Assembly (NCBI RefSeq): GCF_009498455.1
Contig: NZ_CP045644.1
Span: 4,157,001 to 4,221,000, forward strand
Source: Variovorax paradoxus
Lineage (GTDB): Bacteria > Pseudomonadota > Gammaproteobacteria > Burkholderiales > Burkholderiaceae_C
Length of the DNA stretch: 64,000 bases
Reading direction: 5' to 3'
Under the pieces are notes generated by a model, which was not told the DNA's origin, ran no database searches, and saw only the letters and a program-made list of their open reading frames with translations. Positions 1-7,686 of the stretch are shown here, piece after piece. Position 1 is the first letter of the stretch. Each line of letters starts with the position of its first letter. The translations under genes were made by a program, and so were the position numbers.

Positions 1-55
1 CCTTTAAATTCAATAGTTATCGCGCGACAAGTCAGTTTCCAGGCCCTGACCATAA

Positions 56-81
56 GGCCGCCCTAGGCGGCTTTTGTTTTT
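56..81 (+). terminator. Rho-independent terminator
   Basis: A GCCGCC/GGCGGC stem (57-62 and 66-71) with a 3-base loop is followed by a run of T interrupted by one G. It reads in the plus direction, so it would end a transcript entering from left of the window. Bases 1-55 show no gene. Confidence 0.6.
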
Positions 82-375
82 GTGGAGCCAGTACGTGCCG
101 TTGGGCCTGCAGTGCCTGATTCCGAGCCGAAAGAGGCCGAGTTGGATCTCGACGCGTCCGCGGACTTCGCGCAGACTCGCGCCCCCTGCACGCTCGAGCT
201 GCCGGGGTCCCGCGCACAGCCCGCGCGCACAAGTTCTTTCTCCGACGCAATCCTTCTTTAGCGCATCCCATGACCGATTTGAACGACAGCGTTTTCGAGT
301 TTGAGCCTAGCAAGACCCCGGTCGATTTCTCTGGGCAAAAGCTCTTTGTCCAGGGTTGCGTATTCCGATGGTCCC
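82..375. other. Stretch without a recognisable gene
   Basis: Nothing here matches a known gene. The only coding-like signal is a short frame from ATG at 270 to TGA at 399-401, beginning MTDLNDSVFEFEPSKTPVDF, with reasonable codon use. It runs into the 23-bp repeat array and stops in the second copy. It could be the 5' end of a chromosomal gene cut by the repeat/IS21 element, but 43 codons are too few to be sure. Confidence 0.3.
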
Positions 376-674
376 TGAGCACCCATTCCGGTTTGACCTG
401 AGCACCCATTCCGGTTTGACCTGAGCACCCATTTCGGTTTGACCTGAGCACCCATTTCGGTTTGACCTGAGCACCCATTCCGGTTTGACCTGAGCACCCG
501 TTCCGGTTTGACCTGAGCACCCGTTCCGGTTTGACCCGAGCACTCGTTCTGGTTTGACCTGAGCACCCATTCCGGTTTGACCTGAGCACCCGTTCCGGTT
601 TGACCCGAGCACCCGTTCTGGTTTGACCTGAGCACTCATTCCAGTTCAACCCAAGAACCCGTTCCGATGGACAT
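376..674. repeat. Array of twelve 23-bp direct repeats plus a decayed copy
   Basis: The unit TGAGCACCCATTCCGGTTTG followed by ACC repeats with an exact 23-bp period. Copies start at 376, 399, 422, 445, 468, 491, 514, 537, 560, 583, 606 and 629, with a degenerate thirteenth at about 652. Variation sits at a few positions: CCCATT/CCCGTT, TTCC/TTTC/TTCT, TGAG/CGAG. The array begins about 55 bp beyond the istB stop codon. IS21-family ends are known to carry several short repeats bound by the transposase, so this may be an amplified terminal-repeat region. It has no spacers and no long palindrome in the unit, so it is not a CRISPR array. Confidence 0.9.
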
Positions 675-728
675 CGGCACCCGTCGATGTGCGGCGCGGC
701 GGAGCCCTCACCCTCGCGGCGTTAGCTT

Positions 729-1481
729 TCAGGCCTCCTCAAGCCGCTTACGGCCTTGCAACTTCCGCATCGACTCGCCCTTCAGCTGAATGCGATGTGC
801 CTGATGGACGACACGATCAAGCACGGCGTCGGCAATGGTTGGGTCTGGAAAAAAGGAATGCCATTTCTCAGTTGGATACTGCGAGGTAATGAGCAGCGAT
901 CCCGTCCGCATACGGCGATCAACAACGTCCAGCAGGACCTGCGCGGCGGACGCCGACATCTCGCCGATCCCAAAATCGTCAAGGATGAGAAGGCTCGGCT
1001 TGCTGAGCGCGAGCTTCAGCTTCGGCAGCGAGCCGTCATGCACGGCCTCTCCGATGTCACCGTAGAGATCACTGGTCCGATAGAACGTGACTGGGATCTT
1101 CAGGCGACATGCTTGGTGCCCGAAGGCACAGGCGAGCCATGTTTTTCCGACTCCTGTGGGACCGACAACGATGAGATTTTGCTGTCGTCTGATCCACCCG
1201 CATGTGGACAAAGTAGATAGCAGTGATTTATCCAATCCCCTGGATGGCCGATTGTCGATTTCTTCGAATGCGGCCTTGTCCGGAAGTGCTGCGACCTGTA
1301 CAAGTCGGGACAGCTTGCGATTTTCTCTGCCGGATACTTCCGCTTCGACCAGCAGCGCCAGCCGTTCGTCGAAGGAGTGTTCTTGGAGCTTTGGTTGTTC
1401 GGTCTGTAGTTCATACGCCTGTGCCATGGTCGTCAATCTGAGTTCGCGCAAACGGGCGCAAGTCTGTTCGATCGTGCTCAT
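729..1481 (-). CDS. istB: IS21-family helper ATPase IstB
   Basis: This 250-residue AAA+ ATPase helps the IS21 transposase select and activate target DNA. A Walker A motif GPTGVGKT is at residues 107-114, and a Walker B/sensor stretch beginning LLILDDFG lies near residue 165. Length is normal for the family. Its ATG (1479-1481) overlaps the istA stop codon in an ATGA, so the two genes are translationally coupled, as is usual in IS21 elements. No frameshift is seen. Confidence 0.93.
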   Translation of the reverse strand: MSTIEQTCARLRELRLTTMAQAYELQTEQPKLQEHSFDERLALLVEAEVSGRENRKLSRLVQVAALPDKAAFEEIDNRPSRGLDKSLLSTLSTCGWIRRQQNLIVVGPTGVGKTWLACAFGHQACRLKIPVTFYRTSDLYGDIGEAVHDGSLPKLKLALSKPSLLILDDFGIGEMSASAAQVLLDVVDRRMRTGSLLITSQYPTEKWHSFFPDPTIADAVLDRVVHQAHRIQLKGESMRKLQGRKRLEEA

Positions 1482-3019
1482 GATTCATCTCCGTAGTATT
1501 CGGGCCCGCGCACGTTGTCATGCGTAGGACGAGGCTTTGCTTCGGGTTCCTGCTGGGCACGCAGATCTGCCTCCTTCGTCAAGATGGAGGAAATGCTGCG
1601 CAATGATGTGATGTTGAGAGGAAGCGCATAGGCGCAGACCGCCTCGAACCGCGCTTCCCCATGTTCCGACGCAAGAGTACGCATACGCCGCGCGGCCTTG
1701 ATGCCGTTGGCCAGATCGCTGCGCTCTTGGACATGATGAATGATCATGTGCATGGCATGAGGACCGACGCCTTCCGCCCACTTCATCAGCGCGCGAGGCT
1801 CACCGTCAAGAACGCGCTGGTGGGCAATGGGCCGATGTTCCTGAACGGTGCTCGCATCGCCCGCATTCTTGAGAAGCGCGTGCAGTGCAACGCGGCGTGC
1901 TTTGAAGAAGATCTCGATCATCGAAGTCGTGATGCGCAAATCAACACGTTCGCGGGTGAGCGCGAACGGCACCGAATAAAAGCACTTCCGGTGCTCGACA
2001 TGGTAGTCATCGCCCACCCGTACTTCATAGCGCCACTCGCAGAGTTCATACGGTCGGATTGGTAAGGGCTGTAGTGCGGCCTTGTCCGCCGCCTCAAAGC
2101 GCTCTCGCCGACAGCCTGCTATCTTCTTGAAGGGGTGCTCGTTCAACGCAACCGTCAACCGACGAAGCTCCGCATTGAGCTCCTCGAGGCCGAAGAACAC
2201 ACGATTGCGAAGCTTGAAGAGCATCCAGCGCTGCGCAATCTGAACGCCCACCTCCGCCTTTGCCTTTTGCTTTGGCCTTAGCGGCTGGGCAGGGACAGCG
2301 GCTGTGTTGTAGTGACGAAGCATCTCGTCGTAGTCGGGGTTGATCAAGACTTGATCTCGCCCATGGCGCAAAACCCCCGCCTTGAGGTTGTCGCTGACAA
2401 CCCATTTTGGGGTGCCGCCCAGCGCCTCAAAGCAATTGCAATGGCAGATCAACCAATCGGCAACAGTTTGACTGGCGACGGCCTGAACATAGGTGAAATT
2501 GGAGTGCCCCATGACAGCAATGAAGATCTGTGCGAACGTCGACTCACCACCTTTGGCGTCCCGGATTTCTACAGTCTGTCCCGCGAAGTCGACGAAGAGC
2601 TTCTCGCCAGGCACATGCGTGCGCCGCATCACCACGTGCTGTTCTTTTAGCCAATGCCGGTAAAGTGCGGTGAACTGTGAGTACGCGATTCCGTTTGGAG
2701 TTACTTCACGCCACTCTTGCCAGAGCTGCTCGAGGGTGGCGCTCGGACGCTGCATCTCGGCATGAATCCATTGCCAATCGGGCGCGGGCCTATGCGGCAG
2801 CTTGGATTTATCCTCCGTTCCAAGGGTCCTGCACCATTGATCGTCGTCCAACTCCTTCAGCATCTGCCAGTCGGGGGATCGCGCGATCAGGAGGCCTCTG
2901 AGGGTCTTGACGGTTTCTGCAGAGACCCCAGTGCTCCTGGCGATGAAACGGTTTGATTTTGAGGGTGAGTGAAAGTGCAGGCGCACAATCTCTCGCTGCT
3001 TGCGGACAGGGAGCTTCAT
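1478..3019 (-). CDS. istA: IS21-family transposase IstA
   Basis: This 513-residue DDE transposase has an N-terminal helix-turn-helix (about residues 5-50, RKQREIVRLHFHSPSKSNRF) and an RNase-H-fold catalytic core. Candidate catalytic residues are D144 (VDFAG), D210 (VSDNLK) and E256 (KAEVGVQ). The C-terminal Mu-type beta domain extends past residue 320. The gene is full length and intact. The start at 3019 is supported by a GGAGGT ribosome-binding site five bases upstream, which lies inside a potential hairpin (3025-3052). Confidence 0.93.
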   Translation of the reverse strand: MKLPVRKQREIVRLHFHSPSKSNRFIARSTGVSAETVKTLRGLLIARSPDWQMLKELDDDQWCRTLGTEDKSKLPHRPAPDWQWIHAEMQRPSATLEQLWQEWREVTPNGIAYSQFTALYRHWLKEQHVVMRRTHVPGEKLFVDFAGQTVEIRDAKGGESTFAQIFIAVMGHSNFTYVQAVASQTVADWLICHCNCFEALGGTPKWVVSDNLKAGVLRHGRDQVLINPDYDEMLRHYNTAAVPAQPLRPKQKAKAEVGVQIAQRWMLFKLRNRVFFGLEELNAELRRLTVALNEHPFKKIAGCRRERFEAADKAALQPLPIRPYELCEWRYEVRVGDDYHVEHRKCFYSVPFALTRERVDLRITTSMIEIFFKARRVALHALLKNAGDASTVQEHRPIAHQRVLDGEPRALMKWAEGVGPHAMHMIIHHVQERSDLANGIKAARRMRTLASEHGEARFEAVCAYALPLNITSLRSISSILTKEADLRAQQEPEAKPRPTHDNVRGPEYYGDES

Positions 3020-3024
3020 AGGCT

Positions 3025-3052
3025 ACCTCCGGGCCATGTGGCCACCGGAGGT
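3025..3052 (-). promoter_or_regulatory. Hairpin covering the istA ribosome-binding site
   Basis: On the minus strand, ACCTCCGG (3045-3052) can pair with CCGGAGGT (3025-3032) across a 12-base loop. The second arm contains the istA Shine-Dalgarno GGAGGT, five bases before ATG. A transcript starting upstream would fold with its ribosome-binding site paired. Several transposases are known to be restrained this way against read-through transcription; that this hairpin acts so is inference. Confidence 0.55.
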
Positions 3053-3164
3053 AAGTGGCCAGGATGAGTTCTGCCCCAGCATCCACCGTACTTGACGCGC
3101 GGAATTCGCCGACCGATACTCCCGCCATACATATTCAAACTTGTCTGGCGCGGCCGGACGCTTG

Positions 3165-3196
3165 AGCCCGTGGTTGCAGCCTCGGGCTTTTGCGTT
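3165..3196 (+). terminator. Possible rho-independent terminator
   Basis: AGCCCG (3165-3170) pairs with CGGGCT (3183-3188) over a 12-base loop and is followed by TTTTGCGTTTTT. It reads in the plus direction, although no plus-strand gene precedes it here. It may belong to a gene separated from it by the IS21 insertion. Confidence 0.3.
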
Positions 3197-3212
3197 TTTA
3201 GGGCACTGTTTC

Positions 3213-3629
3213 CTAGTGAGTCTCTATAGGCTGGCCTTTCTTGGATTCGGCGGCGCCCGAGAGGCGAGCTCTCGCGAGCCATGCAGCTACATCGCTCGTC
3301 AGAGCGAAATACCCCCTTCGATGGGGTAAGTTGAACAAGGAAACAGGCACCTGCCCGCGTTTCTGGGCCTGTCGCAGGCTTGCCGATGTGTTGTGCCCCA
3401 AGGCCGCCACCAATGTCCGCCCTCCCAGCAGAGGACCATGTTTGGCCTCGAGCGCTTCCCGTAGCTCCGCGTGAAGCTGCTCGAATGAAGACGGGACCAA
3501 CTCGGGCAGTGGCATGAAACCCTTTTCCGGTACAGCGATGTCTCGTAGTGTTCGCTGGAGTTCGCTTCGGGTCCACCTCGCACGAAACTCGGAATTTCTG
3601 TACGCTTTCGAGATGGCCTTCCCTCTCAA
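3213..3629 (-). CDS. Unrecognised protein, possible DNA-binding C-terminus
   Basis: A 138-residue frame with convincing amino-acid composition. Residues 1-60 are charged and helical (ISKAYRNSEFRARW, ELQRTLRDIAVPEKGF). The last 50 residues read GHNTSASLRQAQKRGQVPVS then GYFALTSDVAAWLARARL, which resembles a winged helix-turn-helix as in small excisionase or AlpA-type proteins; that resemblance is weak. No ATG is available upstream, so translation would begin at the TTG at 3629. The 5' end overlaps the divergent gene at 3613 by 17 bases. Function unknown. Confidence 0.55.
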   Translation of the reverse strand: MRGKAISKAYRNSEFRARWTRSELQRTLRDIAVPEKGFMPLPELVPSSFEQLHAELREALEAKHGPLLGGRTLVAALGHNTSASLRQAQKRGQVPVSLFNLPHRRGYFALTSDVAAWLARARLSGAAESKKGQPIETH

Positions 3630-4368
3630 ACGGTCACGCGTTGGGCGTCCTTGCCGCGATCCGGTGGATCAACTACGAACGCAGATGTGGTTCTGGGCAA
3701 CCCTCTTCAGGAGCGGCCTGCCTTCCGCCGACGCCCTTGAACGCCTGTTGCAGCCAGAACTCGTCCGTCCGTGCGCGGACGGAGTACTGCGTTCCGGCAA
3801 ATATTTCCGATACAAGGATGGCTCGAGAGTCCCCAGCAGAATTGCCGGCAGGAAGTACCCCGTCGACCTTGCAGAGAAAGCCTTTCCTGGGACCGGGATC
3901 TATTTCAACTCCGTCATGTGGGATCTAGTCAGAGGTCGGCGCCTCACAGTCGAGGAGGCCGACGATCTGCTTTGGGCCATGTCTGACGAAGTGCGTTACG
4001 TGATCTTCGATTCGAGGCGCGCATTGATCGAACCGCGAAGAAGGCTGAAGAAGCAGCTCTATTACCTCAACGACGAGGTATCGCAAGCGCTCGCCCAACT
4101 CGGAACGTTCGAGGCTTTAACGGCGGTGGTGGTGCTCATGGCCAAAGCTGAAGCGATCCCTCCGTCGATGGGGCTTAGGCAAGCGGCGCAACTCTGCTAT
4201 CTGCGTATGCAGAAAAATTTGCTGAAAAACCCTGAGATTGCTCCCGCGATTGAGGCCGTGTTTGTACGGATCGACGAGTGTTTTCTCGAGTGGGTCGGCA
4301 TTCACGATCAGATGCAACTGGCATTGCCCATGCAATCCAAACTTCAGCGCGAGCGGAAGCTCCAGTAG
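3613..4368 (+). CDS. Unrecognised conserved-looking protein
   Basis: A 251-residue protein from the ATG at 3613 (MAFPLKRSRVGRPCRDPVDQ). In-frame ATGs lie at 3514 and 3538, but starting there would run deep into the opposite gene. It contains WFWATLFRSGLPSADALERL, an aromatic middle part (GKYFRYKDGSRVPSR), then a helical C-terminal half with charged stretches (PRRRLKKQLYYLNDEVSQAL). No signal peptide, membrane segment or known catalytic motif is visible. It is divergent from and overlaps the gene at 3213-3629, suggesting a gene pair that travels together. Both lie between the IS21 element and the metal-efflux operon, which points to an acquired segment. Confidence 0.6.
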   Translation: MAFPLKRSRVGRPCRDPVDQLRTQMWFWATLFRSGLPSADALERLLQPELVRPCADGVLRSGKYFRYKDGSRVPSRIAGRKYPVDLAEKAFPGTGIYFNSVMWDLVRGRRLTVEEADDLLWAMSDEVRYVIFDSRRALIEPRRRLKKQLYYLNDEVSQALAQLGTFEALTAVVVLMAKAEAIPPSMGLRQAAQLCYLRMQKNLLKNPEIAPAIEAVFVRIDECFLEWVGIHDQMQLALPMQSKLQRERKLQ

Positions 4369-4476
4369 CTTGCGACTTCCAGAAGTTGAGCGCTTCAAGC
4401 CCAGCTCGTCGCAGAGCGAACGATCTTTCCCTTCGACTTTCTGAGCTGAGCCGACAGCGCTACACTCCGCGCACAT

Positions 4477-4863
4477 ATGCTCCGCCGCCACTTGTTCCAT
4501 CGCTGCATGACCGCGCTTTTCGTGGTCCTGTCGCTGCTGTTCTCTCAGCTGGCGCTGGCAAGCTATGTCTGCCCGGGAGTGCCCGACACGAATTCGATGG
4601 CTGAGATGATGGCGACAGGTGCCCCATGCGAAGGCATGGACATGGCCCAACCAGTGCTCTGCTTCCAGCACGCCGCCGACCTGTCGCTGTCCTTCGAACC
4701 GGTGAAGCTGACCACGCCCTCGCTGCCCGCCATCGTGCAGGTCGTGGTCATGCCCCTGGTGCTGGTGTCCGAAGGCCACGCCTTTCCGCAGCAGGCCTTA
4801 CCGGAGCGGCAGCATCCGCCGCCCGATCCCGTTTTTCTCGCTACACGCAGACTTCGCGTCTGA
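4477..4863 (+). CDS. Small exported protein heading the cus operon
   Basis: 128 residues with a clear N-terminal signal (RRHLFH, then a hydrophobic run ending LALA). The mature part carries a Cys/Met/His cluster, CEGMDMAQPVLCFQHA, plus an earlier cysteine in SYVCPG, so binding of copper or silver in the periplasm is plausible. It sits 76 bp before cusC in the same direction and is probably co-transcribed. Small Cys/Met-rich proteins of this kind are common beside Cus-type efflux genes, but I do not recognise a named family. Specific role unknown. Confidence 0.7.
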   Translation: MLRRHLFHRCMTALFVVLSLLFSQLALASYVCPGVPDTNSMAEMMATGAPCEGMDMAQPVLCFQHAADLSLSFEPVKLTTPSLPAIVQVVVMPLVLVSEGHAFPQQALPERQHPPPDPVFLATRRLRV

Positions 4864-4939
4864 AATCTCCGTCGACTGACCGGTGCTGGTGCGGCTCGTC
4901 CGCTCGCCAGCGATTGCCTCGTTCGTCTGCGGAGTTTTC

Positions 4940-6172
4940 ATGTTCATCCTTTTCCCACGCGCGGCCGTATTGGCCGTCGCGTTGCTGCCGTACCTTGCGA
5001 CGGCCGCCCCCTTGTCTCTCGAGGCGGCGCTTCAGCTTGCAGTTCAGCGCTCCGAAACTACCCGCGCCGCCCGTGCCGGCGCATCGAGTGCCACGGAGGC
5101 GGCGCATGCCGCCGCCCAGCTTCCCGATCCCACGCTGCGCATTGGCGTCGACAACCTGCCCGCGACGGGCCCGGACCGTTTTCACACGACCCGCGATTCG
5201 ATGACGATGAAGCGCATCGGCATCAGCCAGGAATGGCTGTCCGCCGACAAGCGCGCCGCGCGGCAGGCCGCTGCCGATGCGTCGGTCGGGCGGGAGACGG
5301 TGCAGGTGCAGGCCGCAGCCGCCGACACCCGCCGACAGACCGCGCTCGCGTACGTGGATGCGTTCTACGTCGGCGAGAGCCTGAAGCTCGCGAGGCTCAT
5401 GGCGCACCATGCGCACGAAGAACTGGAGGCCTCGCGCGCACGCCTGTCTTCGGCCGCGGGGAACAGCCAGGACGTGCTGGCACTGGCTGGCGCAAAAGGC
5501 ATCTCGGAAGACGAGACGGCAGACATCCTGCAGCAGAAAGATGCCGCAGGCGTCGCCTTCCAGCGATGGACCGGCGTGCCGCCCGACGAGCTGCTGCCCC
5601 CTGGCTCCATCGCCGTGCCGCTCGAAGCCGCCTACGTGGCCGCGCACCCCACGGTCGCGGCCATGCGGCGTGATGTCGACGTGGCAAGGCAGACGGCAGC
5701 CGTGACCGCGTCCAACCGCAAGCCCAACTGGACCTGGGAGCTCGCCTATGGCCAGCGCACCGGCTATTCGGACATGGTGTCGGTGGGCGTGAGCATTCCT
5801 CTGCCCGTCGCCCCCGGCGAAAGGCAGGACCGGGACATCGCTGCCAAGCTGGCGCTCGTCGAGAAGGCCGAAGCCGACCTCGCGGAAGCGATCCGGGTCG
5901 CGACCGCCGAGTACCGATCGCTGCGCAGCGATGCGCAACGCCTGGCACAGCGCATCGATCGCTACCGCAGCGGCGTGGTCGCTCCGGCCAGCCAAAGAAC
6001 GGCTGCCGCGATCGCGGCCTATCGCTCCAACCAGGGCAGCCTCGTCACCCTGTTCGAGGCGCGGCACGCCGAAGTCGAAGCGCAGCGCAAGCTGTTGACG
6101 CTGCAGCGCGACCTGGCCAAAACCCAATTCCAATTGGCCTTCCGGCCGCTCACTGCCGAGGTGGCGCAATGA
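4940..6172 (+). CDS. cusC: Outer-membrane factor of heavy-metal RND efflux (CusC/CzcC type)
   Basis: A 410-residue TolC-family outer-membrane channel for metal efflux. A signal peptide (residues 1-22, ending ATAA) precedes two outer-membrane efflux repeats rich in alpha-helix (LSLEAALQLAVQRSE near 25; GQRTGYSDMVSVGVSIPLPV near 270). The ATG at 4940 was chosen because GGAG lies five bases upstream; the reading frame extends further upstream without support. Its last four bases overlap the next start (ATGA at 6169), so cusC, cusB, cusA and cusF are coupled one after another. Confidence 0.88.
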   Translation: MFILFPRAAVLAVALLPYLATAAPLSLEAALQLAVQRSETTRAARAGASSATEAAHAAAQLPDPTLRIGVDNLPATGPDRFHTTRDSMTMKRIGISQEWLSADKRAARQAAADASVGRETVQVQAAAADTRRQTALAYVDAFYVGESLKLARLMAHHAHEELEASRARLSSAAGNSQDVLALAGAKGISEDETADILQQKDAAGVAFQRWTGVPPDELLPPGSIAVPLEAAYVAAHPTVAAMRRDVDVARQTAAVTASNRKPNWTWELAYGQRTGYSDMVSVGVSIPLPVAPGERQDRDIAAKLALVEKAEADLAEAIRVATAEYRSLRSDAQRLAQRIDRYRSGVVAPASQRTAAAIAAYRSNQGSLVTLFEARHAEVEAQRKLLTLQRDLAKTQFQLAFRPLTAEVAQ

Positions 6173-7686
6173 ACCGCACACGCATGATCGGCGCCTCGCT
6201 GCTGGCCGCCCTGTTGCTCGCAGCGAGCGCCTTCTACCTGGGCCGCAAGACAGCACAACCCGCGGACACGTCGATGGCCGCGCCGGCCAACGCACCCACT
6301 GCCGACGGCCGCAAGGTTCTCTACTGGCACGACCCCATGGTTCCGGGCCCGCGCTTCGACAAGCCCGGCAAGTCTCCCTTCATGGACATGCAACTGGTGC
6401 CCATGTATGCAGACAGCGCAACGGGCACGGCCAATGAGGGCGGCGTACAGGTGAGCCCCACGGTCCAGCAGAACCTCGGCATCCGGTATGCCAACGTGCG
6501 GCGCGCAGAAACCTCCGCGTCCTTCGACGCGGTCGGCGCCGTGCAATTCGACGAGCGGCTCAATGTCGTCGTGCAGACGCGTGTCGCAGGCTACATCGAA
6601 CGCCTGTCGGTTCGTGCGCCCATGGAGCGCGTGCGCAAGGGCCAGGCGCTGGCGACAGTCTTCGCGCCGGAGTGGCTCGGACCGCAGAACGAGCTGCTCG
6701 CCCTGAAGCGAGCTGGCGTTGCCCCCGATCTCGTCGCAGCTGCGCGCGAGCGCATGCGGGCCATGTCCATCCCCGCCGAGCTCATCCGACGCAGCGAAGA
6801 AACCGGCACGGCACAGGCGCGCTACGTGCTCACCGCACCGTCCGACGGCGTGGTGGCTGAGTTGGGCGTGCGCGAAGGCGTCGCGGTCACGCCCGGCATG
6901 ACGCTGTTTCGCATCGCAGGCCTGGAGAAGGTCTGGGCGGTGGCCGAGATTCCGGAAGTGCAGGCAGTGCGTCTAGCGCGCGGCCAGAAGGTCAAGGCGA
7001 TCCTTCAGGCCGATGCGGCCCAGTCTTTCGATGGAACGCTCGACGAGATACTTCCAGAGATCAACACCTCGACCCGCACCCTGAAGGCCCGCTTCGAGGT
7101 CGACAACAGGAACGGCAAGCTCACGCCCGGCATGCTGCTGCGCCTGCAGGTGGCCGGCCCCGCCAGCACCCGGTTGGTCGTGCCGTCCGAAGCCGTCATC
7201 CGCACCGGCAAGCGCGCCGTCGTCATCGTGCGCAAGACCGACAGCGCCTTCGAGCCGCGCGACGTGTCGCTGGGCGCGGACCAGGGCGACGACACCGAAG
7301 TCGTCTCGGGCTTGAACGAAGGCGATCAGGTGGTCGCCAGCGGTCAGTTCCTGATCGACTCGGAGGCCCGGCTGCGTTCCGTGCTGGGCAACATGGCCGC
7401 ACCTGCAGCCGCACCGACCGCAGGAGCCTCCGCGCCGGGCGTGGCGACGATTCACAAGGCCGAGGGCAAGGTCGAAAGCGTGGCGCCCGACGGCATCACC
7501 ATCTCGCACGGCCCTGTCGCCACGCTCAAGTGGCCATCCATGACGATGGGCTTCGCCAAGACGTCGCCAGACGCCTTCGCCGAGATCAAGCCCGGTGACC
7601 AGATCCGCTTCGAGTTCAAGGAAGGCGGCCCCACGGGCTACGAACTGGTCTCCGTGCAGCGCATGCCACAGGGTGCGAAGCAATGA
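6169..7686 (+). CDS. cusB: Periplasmic adaptor CusB with N-terminal metal-binding and C-terminal CusF-like domains
   Basis: A 505-residue membrane-fusion protein linking CusA to CusC. After an N-terminal membrane anchor (residues 7-24) comes a short heavy-metal-binding domain ([20 protein letters not shown] then [10 protein letters not shown]). The lipoyl and beta-barrel adaptor domains occupy roughly 90-400. From about residue 425 to the end is a complete CusF-like fold ([16 protein letters not shown]) with the His, Trp and two Met residues that bind Cu(I)/Ag(I) in CusF. The fusion makes it longer than E. coli CusB. ATGA overlaps join it to cusC and cusA. Confidence 0.92.
   Translation: MNRTRMIGASLLAALLLAASAFYLGRKTAQPADTSMAAPANAPTADGRKVLYWHDPMVPGPRFDKPGKSPFMDMQLVPMYADSATGTANEGGVQVSPTVQQNLGIRYANVRRAETSASFDAVGAVQFDERLNVVVQTRVAGYIERLSVRAPMERVRKGQALATVFAPEWLGPQNELLALKRAGVAPDLVAAARERMRAMSIPAELIRRSEETGTAQARYVLTAPSDGVVAELGVREGVAVTPGMTLFRIAGLEKVWAVAEIPEVQAVRLARGQKVKAILQADAAQSFDGTLDEILPEINTSTRTLKARFEVDNRNGKLTPGMLLRLQVAGPASTRLVVPSEAVIRTGKRAVVIVRKTDSAFEPRDVSLGADQGDDTEVVSGLNEGDQVVASGQFLIDSEARLRSVLGNMAAPAAAPTAGASAPGVATIHKAEGKVESVAPDGITISHGPVATLKWPSMTMGFAKTSPDAFAEIKPGDQIRFEFKEGGPTGYELVSVQRMPQGAKQ

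Larger units (their letters stand above)
376..3140 (-). mobile_element. IS21-family insertion sequence (istA-istB)
   Basis: An apparently intact IS21-type element is transcribed right to left, with overlapping istA and istB genes and the 23-bp array beyond istB. The outer boundaries are approximate: I could not find a clean pair of TG...CA terminal inverted repeats or a target duplication. The right limit is set by the istA leader and the left limit by the start of the repeats. Its IstA differs clearly from the istA fragment at 22870, so two separate IS21 lineages entered this region. Confidence 0.65.

Noticed and set aside
32..649. Long minus-strand frame of repeated SNRNGCSGQT-type peptide
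   Set aside because: It is the translation of the 23-bp repeat, open in several frames only because the repeat contains no stop there.
376..674. CRISPR-like appearance of the 23-bp array
   Set aside because: Units are contiguous, with no unique spacers and no cas genes.
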